DNA of 64,000 nucleotides from JAJCYL01 sp965206015 (GTDB taxonomy: Bacteria; Bacteroidota; Bacteroidia; Cytophagales; Cyclobacteriaceae), in contig CBDBIW010000016.1 in NCBI GenBank assembly GCA_965206015.1, positions 1,054,001-1,118,000 on the forward strand, given 5' to 3'. Numbering within the stretch: position 1 is the first letter of the stretch; each line of letters opens with the position of its first letter. Shown here one piece after another: positions 36,956-44,351 of this stretch. Under the pieces are notes generated by a model. The model had not been told where the DNA came from. It made no database searches and worked only from the letters and a program-made list of their open reading frames with translations. The position numbers and the translations under genes are program-made.

Positions 36956-38281
36956 ATGACGAGCAGGCAATGGGCCAATTTTCCTTTCCATCCGGGAAAA
37001 TGGCCTTTTTTTTATGGATGGATGATTTTGTTGTGGTCTGCAATGGGGATTGTGATGAGTGTACCCGGCCAAACTATTGGGGTCTCAGTTTTTACCGATC
37101 CTCTATTGGAAGCTCTGGGAATTAGTAGGGGCGAACTAAGTATGGCGTACATGCTGGGCACAATTACCAGTTCTTTGTTGCTGGCATGGGCGGGGAAACT
37201 TTACGACAGATTCGGAGCTCGTCCTGTAGCATTGACCGCAACTTTTGGTTTGGGGCTCGTGCTTTTGTTTTTAAGTCAGGTTGATACATTTCTGTTTGAG
37301 TTCCTTCAGGTGGAAAACTCGATGATTATCATTTTAACCATGTTTTTGGCCTTTTTGCTTTTGAGATTTTTTGGACAGGGTGTATTGACAATGGCCTCCA
37401 GGAACATGATGGTTCAATGGTTTGAAAAAAGAAGGGGATTTGCCTCTGGATTTAGTAACGTCGTGGTCTCATTGGCTTTTTCATCTTCACCAGTTTTGCT
37501 CTATTATTTGGTTGAGCACTTTACGTGGAAAGGCGCATGGATTGTAATGGCACTTGCCGCAGGCGTTATTTTTCCGATCATTGTCATACTATTTTATAGG
37601 AATAAGCCTGAGGATAGTGGCTTATCACCTGACGGTAAGTACGTCCCTTCTGAAAAGAAAAGAAAGAATCTTTTCCCTGTGGTGCATGAATTCACACTGC
37701 ATCAGACTCGCCACAATTATGCTTTCTGGATTTTTTCCTTAATGTTAGGCATGCAGGGATTGTACATAACTGCTTTTACTTTTCACATTATCTCAATCTT
37801 CGATATGGCAGGATATTCAGAGGAGACTGCTATTCACATATTCCAGCCCAGTTCGATTATCGCAGTAATTACCACCCTAGTAGCCAGTAGCGTGAGTGAC
37901 CACGTCCAATTGAAATACCTGCTGTATGCGAAAGGAATTGGTGCCTGTACTGCTATTGTTGGAGTTATCTTCCTAGCACAATGGGAAACTGCCTATTACT
38001 TGATCATTCTTGGAAACGGGATAATGGGAGGACTATTTAGTGTCCTGGTAACCGTGACTTGGCCGCGTTATTATGGGAGAAAACATCTTGGTGCAATTAG
38101 TGGTCAGGCTATGATGATTATGGTTTTCGCAAGCGCATTTGGTCCAATTTTATTCAGCACCTCACTTACTCACTTTGCTTCTTACGCAGTAGGTGCATGG
38201 GCTTGCCTGGTTGCATTTGGTGGATTGACGTTGGCTGCCATTAAAGCCAATAATCCTCAGATTGCATTGAGAAAAAATTAG
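36956..38281 (+). CDS. MFS transporter
   Basis: About 441 residues from the ATG at 36956 (a TTG at 36920 is less likely). Twelve membrane helices can be drawn. The MFS signature between helices 2 and 3 is GKLYDRFGARPV, and SDHVQLKYLLYAKG is its counterpart in the second half. The FFYGWMILLWSAMGIVMSVP opening and SRGELSMAYMLGTI stretch resemble monocarboxylate/oxalate-formate-type MFS members. The substrate is not determined. It is a single gene in the inner membrane with relics on both sides. Confidence 0.88.
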   Translation: MTSRQWANFPFHPGKWPFFYGWMILLWSAMGIVMSVPGQTIGVSVFTDPLLEALGISRGELSMAYMLGTITSSLLLAWAGKLYDRFGARPVALTATFGLGLVLLFLSQVDTFLFEFLQVENSMIIILTMFLAFLLLRFFGQGVLTMASRNMMVQWFEKRRGFASGFSNVVVSLAFSSSPVLLYYLVEHFTWKGAWIVMALAAGVIFPIIVILFYRNKPEDSGLSPDGKYVPSEKKRKNLFPVVHEFTLHQTRHNYAFWIFSLMLGMQGLYITAFTFHIISIFDMAGYSEETAIHIFQPSSIIAVITTLVASSVSDHVQLKYLLYAKGIGACTAIVGVIFLAQWETAYYLIILGNGIMGGLFSVLVTVTWPRYYGRKHLGAISGQAMMIMVFASAFGPILFSTSLTHFASYAVGAWACLVAFGGLTLAAIKANNPQIALRKN

Positions 38282-38370
38282 CATAACTGATAGGAAAAAA
38301 GGTTAAAGTCAGGTTTTCACATGGCGTACTAGTCGATTCAATTTTCCTGCTAATTCCTATCTTTAATCTA

Positions 38371-38802
38371 TTGATGCATTTATTCTCTTTTACAAACAGT
38401 TCAAAATATCTGCACTTGAAACGCTTATCTTTTTTGATCCTCAGTCAGATTCTTTTTTTAACACTTGTCTGTATGACTTCGAACGGCCAGGTAATCAAAG
38501 TGCTTGTCATTGACGGCCAAAATAGCTATGATGCCTGGCCAAAAAACACCTACATGATGAAAGATTACCTGGAACAAACCAGACTTTTTTCAGTTGATGT
38601 GGAACGAACTGCCATCACTTGGCAAGGGCCGGGTTTTCATTCGACATTAGGCCATAATGATGCCTCAATGGAATGTGTGGGCTTTATTGTGACTTTTCAA
38701 AGGGGTACGGAATGGGCAGCGAGTGGCAACGTACCGCAGGTGTTTCCGGAGGATTTCCCGACCAAAGATAAAGTGAGCGTGAGGCCATGGAAAATGAAAT
38801 GA
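38371..38802 (+). pseudogene. ThuA-like protein with internal deletion
   Basis: A 143-codon open frame that joins the two ends of a ThuA (trehalose-utilisation, glutamine-amidotransferase-like) domain. The signal peptide ends NGQ. The domain start is VIKVLVIDGQNSYDAWPKNT and continues to SVDVERTA. It then jumps directly to FHSTLGHNDASMECVGFIVT and FQRGTEWAASGNVPQVFP, normally the last 60 residues. About 120 residues with the core strands are missing, yet the frame is intact. It is unlikely to fold as ThuA. Confidence 0.7.
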
Positions 38803-38902
38803 AAACAAATTATTAACGAACAAAAGGCATCAGAGACGAAGTGCCTCTTCGGAGGATTTCATCCTTATGTTTTCGATACAGAAATGATTTAACGACTAAA
38901 GG

Positions 38903-39031
38903 AAAATCGTAACTATTACAGCAGTATTTATTTTTGCATTTGCTCTAAATTCAGTGGCTCAGACAAGGGTTGGTTGCGGATTGGCATATGGTACAGAAAT
39001 TGAGAGTGTTGGTATCATGTGCAGGCTATAA
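38903..39031 (+). pseudogene. N-terminal remnant of an outer-membrane beta-barrel gene
   Basis: A frame without a start codon reads a signal peptide and barrel onset: KIVTITAVFIFAFALNSVAQ, then GLAYGTEIESVGI. It is cut at about 39016, where similarity to a radical SAM protein begins in another frame. Confidence 0.45.
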
Positions 39032-39314
39032 TGTAGTGCGATTAAATGGATTTGTTAGTACATTATTGAAGGACTGGCTCTTTAAGAGCTTTCCAGATAG
39101 GGCTACTAAGGTTTGGAACCTGGTATCTACATTACATGGTGGTAAAGTAAACGATTCAGATTGGGGAAGACGGATGAAAGAAGATGGTAATTTGGCGGAG
39201 TCAGCTCGCCAAATGATGACAGTATCTAAAAAGCGTTTCATGAAAGGCAAATCTTTACCAAACCTGGATTTAAATTTTTTCAGGAAGGGGGAGAGCTATA
39301 ACCTTTTCGAATAA
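39015..39314 (+). pseudogene. radical SAM protein (PA0069-like), C-terminal remnant
   Basis: The frame reads CAGYNVVRLNGFVSTLLKDW, FPDRATKVWNLVSTLHGGKV, NDSDWGRRMKEDGNLAESAR and FMKGKSLPNLDLNFFRKG. This matches the C-terminal end of PA0069-type radical SAM proteins (spore-photolyase-like). The CxxxCxxC cluster motif and the barrel are missing. The fragment abuts a beta-barrel signal-peptide relic, so an illegitimate recombination fused the two. Confidence 0.65.
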
Positions 39315-39791
39315 TTAGTCTTTGACTAAACTCTGTTTGAGTTCCAGGTGGATTTTTTCAAAATCTTGATTGTCGGATTCGTCCCACAAATTGATTAATC
39401 TACTATTAAATGGCGGACTAATGTCTATTATACTGACTAGCTTGTCATTAACTACAATTGCAATTTGTGTATTATTAGCAACCGTGGTCAGTGAGTTCAG
39501 CATATTAGTGCCTTTTGGAGTCATTATAATATCTAATTGCCTTTTTTCCTGATCAGGAGTGTAGTAAATGTCGCTAATTGCAGCAAAATGATTGGCTGTT
39601 AGCAGAGGTTGCTTCTCAAGGCAATAAGTTGAGCCGTCATTAAGCAGTTCCTGCTTGTTGGGGCATAGCTTGCCCTCCAGATTTGAAATTAAAAAGATTG
39701 CAGTTGTATTTTGACCAGCAATCGTGTAGGCATAAAGTGGACAAATCACTAAAAAATAGTTTAACAAGCTTATCTTAGATATCACGAACAT
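39315..39791 (-). CDS. secreted SecDF P1-head-like protein
   Basis: A 158-residue protein with an N-terminal signal segment (about 5-26). The rest resembles the P1-head subdomain found in SecD and in free-standing secreted relatives: KQPLLTANHFAAISDIYYTP, then LDIIMTPKGTNMLNSLTTVA and IAIVVNDKLVSIIDISPP. SecD itself is far larger and membrane-embedded, so this is a stand-alone member of unknown function. Its stop codon is immediately adjacent to that of the convergent radical SAM relic. Confidence 0.6.
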   Translation of the reverse strand: MFVISKISLLNYFLVICPLYAYTIAGQNTTAIFLISNLEGKLCPNKQELLNDGSTYCLEKQPLLTANHFAAISDIYYTPDQEKRQLDIIMTPKGTNMLNSLTTVANNTQIAIVVNDKLVSIIDISPPFNSRLINLWDESDNQDFEKIHLELKQSLVKD

Positions 39792-39812
39792 AAAAAGAAC
39801 AACATTGTCAAT

Positions 39813-40177
39813 TTAACAAAGTAAACCCTTCATCAGCAAATGAGCATTAGCTGGATTGGTAGATAGGGATATGTTTTGAACATCGCATATCCTCACTAGC
39901 ATCTGTACGTCAGGCTCATGCGGATGTTTGTCAAGCGGATATCCCTGAAGAAAATTACCCAATCAAGTTGTTTTTCAGCCGCCATAGCAGCTATTTGTGC
40001 ATCTCCTTCTAGTGGCCCGGAAAGCACTCTTTCTACTTCAAGCCCTGCATTTTCTACATGCCGAACTGTAGTACCGGTAGCGACTAATTCTACCTTTTGC
40101 AGTAAATTCTTGTGTGCCAACAGGAATTGGACCATTTCGGCCTTTTTTCCATCGTGGGTTATAATTGCTATTTTCAT
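39813..40177 (-). pseudogene. mgsA: methylglyoxal synthase, frameshifted
   Basis: The N-terminal part reads KIAIITHDGKKAEMVQFLLA, TGTTVRHVENAGLEVERVLS, GPLEGDAQIAAMAAEKQLD and VIFFRD. After RD (about 39940) the frame goes wrong; the correct continuation PLDKHPHEPDVQMLVRICDV and NISLSTNPANAHLL lies in another frame and stops at 39813. The catalytic aspartates and the HPHEPD block are therefore split. The intact enzyme turns dihydroxyacetone phosphate into methylglyoxal. A frame error of +2 or -1 explains everything, so this could be a recent mutation. Confidence 0.8.
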
Positions 40178-40193
40178 TTTTGTTTAATTTGAC

Positions 40194-40220
40194 AAAAAAA
40201 GGCTATCCATTAGATAGCCT
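40194..40220 (-). terminator. orphan minus-strand terminator upstream of mgsA
   Basis: AGGCTATC (40200-40207) and GATAGCCT (40213-40220) pair, followed on the minus strand by a T7 run. Half of the stem is duplicated (TAGATAGCCTA at 40211-40221 and 40222-40232). It would end a minus-strand gene that no longer exists; the IS30 element now occupies that side. Confidence 0.6.
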
Positions 40221-40295
40221 ATAGATAGCCTAAGTTAATTGAAGCCTAAATTCAACTAATAAATGCAACTTTTAGATTTGAGGTAAAGGTGGAGT

Positions 40296-40341
40296 CTACG
40301 ATGAACAAAAGCAGGGGTACCCCTGCTTTTGTTCATCGTAG
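40296..40341. repeat. 46-bp perfect palindrome
   Basis: The halves CTACGATGAACAAAAGCAGG(GGT) and its exact reverse complement meet at 40318/40319 with no spacer. It lies between the left end of the IS30 element and its transposase start. Confidence 0.95.
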
Positions 40342-40386
40342 TAAGGTTGGATTCACCCCCTGAAACCGCTGAAAATAAAGTTGCAA

Positions 40387-41285
40387 ATGGCACATCTTAC
40401 TACAGAACAAAGGTATACGATTTCCTGCATGTTAAGACAGGGAAAAAATCAATCAGAAATTGCTATATCTATAAGCAAACACAAGTCTGTTGTTTGGCGA
40501 GAAATTAGCAGAAATAAAGATCAAAAAATCGGCATCTATCGAGGCGAGTCAGCCCATCGGAAATACACTAAACGGAAAAAAGAAAAACCAAAGTATAATA
40601 CGATTTACACCAGAAGTAAAGAACTAAGACCGTTGCAAAACCAGTATCAATTTCAATTCACATTTAGAATTTGAAGATTTTTTGCTTTATAATGTCATCA
40701 ATTTTTGTGTTTTTCGATGTTTTTAAGGGGTTTATACTTGTTTTTTATGCTCATTTTCCCTCAATTGTCTAATTAGCCAACCCCCTTGCAACGGTCTTAG
40801 AACTATGTAGAAGCTCTCTTAGTGCAAGACTATAGCCCTGAACAAATCGCAGGGGTCAGTAAAGAATCAGGAAGCCACTGTGTCATGAGCGCATATATCA
40901 ACATGTCTGGGAGAATAAAAAAAAGAACGGTAAACTCTATACACCCACCTAAGAAGAAAGGGCAGAAAGTACCGTAAACGAGGAAGTAGAAAAGATACCA
41001 GAGGAATAATAGTGGGTAGAGTGAGCATTGATCAACGGCCAGGTATACTTTGCTCATCCATATCATTCATGGGAACGGGGATCAAATGAAAACCTTAACG
41101 GGCTCATCAGAGAATACTTCCCTAAAAAAACAGACTTTACCCAGCTAACAGATACAGCCATAAAAAACATCGAAACCAAACTAAACAACCAACCCGGAAA
41201 AAGATTCAACTACAAATCCCCTACATTCGTCATGAATCAATTATTGTTTAAACAAAAAGTTGCATTTGAACTCAGATTTATTTAA
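40387..41285 (+). pseudogene. IS30-family transposase, disrupted
   Basis: From ATG 40387 the N-terminal HTH is clear (HLTTEQRYTISCMLRQGKNQ, SEIAISISKHKSVVWREISR). The frame runs to KEL and is then broken by the MITE at 40626-40798. Beyond it the remaining DDE-domain pieces lie in different frames: HPYHSWERGSNENLNGLIRE and YFPKKTDFTQLTDTAIKNIE, which carries the final catalytic-Glu region, then TKLNNQPGKRFNYKSPTF. The gene is inactive. Confidence 0.75.
40626..40798. mobile_element. 173-bp MITE with IS5-like ends
   Basis: A 173-bp AT-rich segment bounded by AAGACCGTTGCAA (40626-40638) and TTGCAACGGTCTT (40786-40798), the same 13-bp ends as the deleted IS5-like copies. It is flanked on both sides by AGAACT, a 6-bp target duplication. 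It has no coding capacity. It sits inside the IS30 transposase gene, and removing it with one AGAACT restores a continuous junction. Confidence 0.85.
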
Positions 41286-41310
41286 ATTTGCTACTTTAGT
41301 ATTTTATTTA

Positions 41311-41379
41311 AACTTTAACTAACTTTAACTAACTTTAACTAACTTTAACTAACTTTAACTAACTTTAACTAACTTTAAC
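41311..41379. repeat. 10-bp tandem repeat upstream of the barrel gene
   Basis: AACTTTAACT repeated almost seven times (six exact units plus one ending in ACA). Each unit contains TAACTTTA, one base from the Bacteroidota -7 consensus TAnnTTTG. It ends four bases before the ATG of the barrel gene. Confidence 0.95.
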
Positions 41380-41382
41380 ATT

Positions 41383-42065
41383 ATGCAACAAGCAACAAGC
41401 AACAAGCAACAAGCAAGTTTCTAAAAAAAATATGCTCGCTGACAGCATTTATTTTAGCAGTATCAGTGGCTCAGGCACAGGAGTCAGTGGCTCAGGCACA
41501 GGAGTATAAGCCATTTCAGCTTTATTTGGGAGTGGGTTATGCCATTCCCTCTGGAGGAGGAGGGGTACTTTGGAATGTGGAGCCTACTTACAGAATAAAG
41601 GATGAATTGGCAGTAGGTATTAGATTCGAACAAGCTGCTATGGCTAAGGAGATTAAACAAACTATCGGGGGTCTTGAAGGTACGGGATCTGCTACGGTAT
41701 CTGGTGTAACGTCTTATACGCTTAACGGAAAGTACTATTTTGGGGACAGTAACTTCAGACCCTATGCAGGTCTTGGAATGGGGCTATTCGTGTTAGGTAA
41801 CGTTAGTCTTAGTAATGACGGTTTTTCACTTTCAGCAGGGAATAAATTTGGATTCTATCCAAGAATTGGGTTTGACTTTGGTCACTTTAATTTGAATCTT
41901 GACTACAACATCATTGGCAAAACTAAAGAAGAGGTAGAGGTTACCATTAGTGGGGATGGCGTTGAGATTACTTCCTCTTCCAAGTCGGAAGTCAAAAACA
42001 GCTACTTGGGCATCAGAGTAAGTTTCTTCCTTTTTGGGGGTAAAAAATCTAAATTCAACGAATAG
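41383..42065 (+). CDS. outer-membrane beta-barrel protein, probably phase-variable (currently out of frame)
   Basis: The body (from GTG 41466) is a small OmpA/opacity-like barrel: QLYLGVGYAIPSGGGGVLW, YTLNGKYYFGDSNFRPYAGL, FYPRIGFDFGHFNLNLDYNI, SYLGIRVSFFLFG. Upstream the same frame encodes a signal peptide, KFLKKICSLTAFILAVSVAQ, but contains no ATG. The only suitable ATG (41383) is one frame off and followed directly by 4.6 copies of a 7-bp repeat (GCAACAA). With five full units the ATG would read MQQATSNKQQATSKFLKK and run in frame through the signal peptide; with the present number it ends after 13 codons. Translation from GTG 41466 would lack the signal peptide. Fits on/off switching by repeat slippage. 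Terminator follows. Confidence 0.78.
41385..41416 (+). repeat. 7-bp repeat tract right after the start codon
   Basis: GCAACAA repeated four times plus GCAA, beginning with the G of the ATG at 41383-41385. As seven is not a multiple of three, each gain or loss shifts the reading frame of the downstream gene. Confidence 0.95.
41463..41504 (+). repeat. 21-bp in-frame tandem duplication in the signal-peptide end
   Basis: TCAGTGGCTCAGGCACAGGA(G) occurs twice in a row, duplicating seven codons (SVAQAQE) at the signal-peptidase site region. Confidence 0.93.
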
Positions 42066-42067
42066 AT

Positions 42068-42119
42068 TAACCCGTTACGCTATAATTTTTAAGGCTAAAA
42101 GTTATAGCGTAACGGGTTA
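42068..42119 (+). terminator. hairpin after the beta-barrel gene
   Basis: TAACCCGTTACGCTATAA (42068-42085) and TTATAGCGTAACGGGTTA (42102-42119) are exact complements, an 18-bp stem 3 bp after the stop codon. There is no clean T-run, but position and stem strength fit termination. Confidence 0.75.
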
Positions 42120-42187
42120 TCATACAAACATTTTGGTCTGCTAGTATTATACCAATTTTGACGAAGATTTTATCCAAATTGTTGTAG

Positions 42188-42224
42188 CAAATCTAAAAGT
42201 TGCATTTATTTAGTTGAATTTAGG
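42188..42224. repeat. inverted copy of the IS30 left end
   Basis: This 37-bp segment matches the reverse complement of 40245-40280 with a single T insertion. It lies past the beta-barrel gene and its terminator, so inverted ends bracket the IS30 remnant and the barrel gene together (about 1.98 kb). Confidence 0.85.
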
Positions 42225-42334
42225 AATCATTATTACCTGAACCCGATTAATAACCTATTGAATAATAGTGTTTTATGATTTAACACGCTAGAAATCAATA
42301 AGAAACAGTCGCTTTCAAGGTTATTACCTTGGTG

Positions 42335-42970
42335 ATTATTACAAATATTCGGCTAATGAAAGGTACAAATCTGTACCATCCCCGGGAGGATACAGGTAAA
42401 GCTTCTCATACCTGACACTTCTCCACAATCGTTTGATAAAGGCATTGTCAATAGCTCTTCCTTTGCCGTCCATACTAAGGTTTATACCTTGACTTGCCAT
42501 ATAGTTGGCGAAGATCTCAGCGGTAAATTGTGAGCCTTATGCCGCCTGGATGTGTGCTTGCCTGGCATAACTGCCCCCAATCCCATGACCTGATAGTAGA
42601 GCCTTTATATTCGGTTTTTAACAACTAGCTCCTTTGAAAGGATGGTGTAAAGAGTGTTCATCCATTTTACGCATCAGTTCCAGATTGAACTCCGATTCTC
42701 CTTTTCCTTTAGGCTTGTAGTAAAGCCCCGAACGGTGGACGGATAGCCAATAGCACTGCTTTGCCATACGCAGTTGACCCTTGCTTAGCATTGGTCGCCG
42801 TTCTTTCACCGGTTTTACCGCAAGGCGTTCTTTAAAAAATCGTTTACCACTTTGAGTTGACCAATAACCTTCAGTAGTTGATCCTTTTCTTCATCAGCTT
42901 GGGATTGCTTACTCTTGCCTTTTTTCGCAAAAAGCGTATCGGCATTGGCCAAAAAATCCTTTTTCCACAG
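42335..42970 (-). pseudogene. IS3-family element remnant (orfA/orfB), internally deleted
   Basis: Read on the minus strand: the end of orfA (ANADTLFAKKGKSKQSQADE then VVNDFLKNALR), the start of orfB (MKERRPMLSKGQLRMAKQCY, WLSVHRSGLYYKPKG), an HTH_21 segment ending ARQAHIQAA-stop, and then at once the C-terminal catalytic part GSQFTAEIFANYMASQGINL, SMDGKGRAIDNAFIKRLWRS. About 100 residues with the first catalytic Asp residues are missing, and several stops occur. The N-terminus of orfA is replaced by the end of a glycosyltransferase gene. Confidence 0.75.
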
Positions 42971-43118
42971 GCTGAATAATATTTTTGCTTCCATCAGTAA
43001 ATGCACCGTCAATGGCTATGAACTCATAAGATTGAAAATCCTGACAAGCCACACTCTCAATTGTCTTTTTGAGTCCTACAGCATTATTCTTATTTACTGT
43101 TATTATGGATATATCCAT
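42970..43118 (-). pseudogene. family-2 glycosyltransferase, N-terminal remnant
   Basis: From the ATG at 43118 the frame reads MDISIITVNKNNAVGLKKTI, ESVACQDFQSYEFIAIDGAF and TDGSKNIIQ, the nucleotide-sugar-binding start of a GT-A (GT2) enzyme. It is then joined to IS3 orfA sequence. Such enzymes build surface polysaccharide; this one is cut off after about 50 residues. Confidence 0.7.
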
Positions 43119-43149
43119 ATTTCTACCAATGCCAAACTGTTTTATGTGG

Positions 43150-43842
43150 TTAAAGTTTTTGTGCAAAAAAAACTTTTCGATGATTAGTTGCCAGCGGGTG
43201 TGGAGATATTTTCGGTGGGAATAGGATGTGCTTTTTGACTATCGCTTTATCAAAAAAAGTCTCATCAATGGCTGATACCTCAAAACCACTATTCTCCAAT
43301 TTTGTGATAAAATCAGATCCATAGATTCTTAGATGGTCCCTTTGACCAAACATTTCCTTCCTCCTTTCCGGAGTATCTATTGAGGAATCTTCAAATGTCT
43401 CAATAAGGCCATCCTTTTGCGGGACGGTCAAAATTGCGAAACCTTTTTTTCTAAGAACTCGATAAATCTCACTCATAGCTGAAAGATCATCATTCACATG
43501 CTCCAATACATCGCAGGCAATAAGGCAATCGTAAGATTCATTAGGAATTTTGGTCATGTTGGAAATATCCGCATTGTAGTCAAGGTTATCGTATGTATAA
43601 CCTTTTGCCAGAAAGTCAACTGTGTGATATGTACAGTCGACTTTCCTCAACAGATATCCCAGTCGTTTCTCTGGTGCGAAATGCAAAACCTCCTTATGTC
43701 TGATTAACCGATCAAGTCCAAATTTTTCCTGAAGCATGAATGCAGCCCATAGAAGCCGTGTTCTGACCCCTGATCGGCATTTTTGACAATGTACATCGTG
43801 CCAGCCGTCACTCTCAAACTTCGAAGCCCTCCCTATATCCAC
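43150..43842 (-). CDS. class I SAM-dependent methyltransferase of a surface-glycan cluster
   Basis: A 230-residue frame with HCQKCRSGVRTRLLWA near the start, VLHFAPEKRLGYLLRK, CDVLEHVNDDLSAMSEIYRV (motif II) and a C-terminal GSDFITKLENSGFEVS. This matches methyltransferases of O-antigen and capsule clusters. The likely GTG start is weak. Just upstream another frame reads CNLCGYREG, which with HCQKC would complete a four-cysteine zinc site, so the N-terminus may be frameshifted near 43830. The gene lies between truncated glycosyltransferase and aminotransferase genes and is probably not functional in context. Confidence 0.68.
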   Translation of the reverse strand: MDIGRASKFESDGWHDVHCQKCRSGVRTRLLWAAFMLQEKFGLDRLIRHKEVLHFAPEKRLGYLLRKVDCTYHTVDFLAKGYTYDNLDYNADISNMTKIPNESYDCLIACDVLEHVNDDLSAMSEIYRVLRKKGFAILTVPQKDGLIETFEDSSIDTPERRKEMFGQRDHLRIYGSDFITKLENSGFEVSAIDETFFDKAIVKKHILFPPKISPHPLATNHRKVFFAQKL

Positions 43843-43963
43843 ATAAATTACAAACTACGCCACCGCTACTTCCAAAAAGTCGATAGAGAAACTCATTAAC
43901 TTCACATCGAATCCTTCTACCAATTTGATTAATTTGAGCTGAGATCATAAGAAATTATTATAC

Positions 43964-44290
43964 CTATTTTCTTTGTTTTTTGTAAAAATCAGAGACTAAT
44001 TTAGTTATTAATTTTAAATCATCACCCGTTAAGATCATAGTACAGAGGTAGTCTTAAAAGACAATCTGAATATCTATCTGCATTGGTCAGAACTCTTCGG
44101 TCGTGTTTCAATTTGTAATATTTGCTTAAATACAGACTTTGATAATGAAATACCACCATGATACCTTTATTGGACATATATCCGATCAGATGGTTACGTT
44201 CCTTTAGAGAGGAACAAACGATAAAGAACATATGTCCATTATTAGCTACAAAATCGGAAATTTTCGGTATGGTAAAATATCCTGGTAGTG
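43964..44290 (-). pseudogene. WecE/FdtB-like sugar aminotransferase, C-terminal remnant
   Basis: The frame reads YFTIPKISDFVANNGHMFFI, SLKERNHLIGYMSNKGIMVV, FHYQSLYLSKYYKLKHDRRV and DRYSDCLLRLPLYYDLNG, then after a one-base shift DDLKLITKLVSDFYKKQRK. This is the C-terminal third of a PLP-dependent dTDP-4-amino-sugar-forming aminotransferase. The PLP-lysine part is missing; the IS5-like copy 2 begins 60 bp away. Confidence 0.72.
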
Positions 44291-44351
44291 TAAATTAAAC
44301 TCTGTCTGGTGAATGATCCCTTTGGAGGGACATGCCCCTCCAAAGGGATGT

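Larger units (their letters stand above)
40245..41290 (+). mobile_element. IS30-family element, decayed and interrupted
   Basis: The left end holds CCTAAATTCAACTAATAAATGCAACTTTTAGATTTG (40245-40280, longer arm shown in parts below). Its AAATGCAACTTTT core recurs inverted near 41257 as AAAAGTTGCATTT, giving plausible ends. Inside are a perfect palindrome, the transposase gene with many stops, and a 173-bp inserted MITE. A near-exact inverted copy of the left end lies at 42188-42224, beyond the next gene. Confidence 0.65.

Noticed and set aside
40387..41285. IS30 transposase as functional
   Set aside because: It has a MITE insertion plus multiple stops and frame changes downstream.
41311..41416. 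The short repeats as a CRISPR array
   Set aside because: Units of 7 and 10 bp are contiguous, with no spacers and no cas genes nearby.
41432..41512. ATG at 41432 as the start of the barrel gene
   Set aside because: It reads MLADSIYFSSISGSGTG and stops before the barrel; it is in neither the signal-peptide nor the barrel frame.
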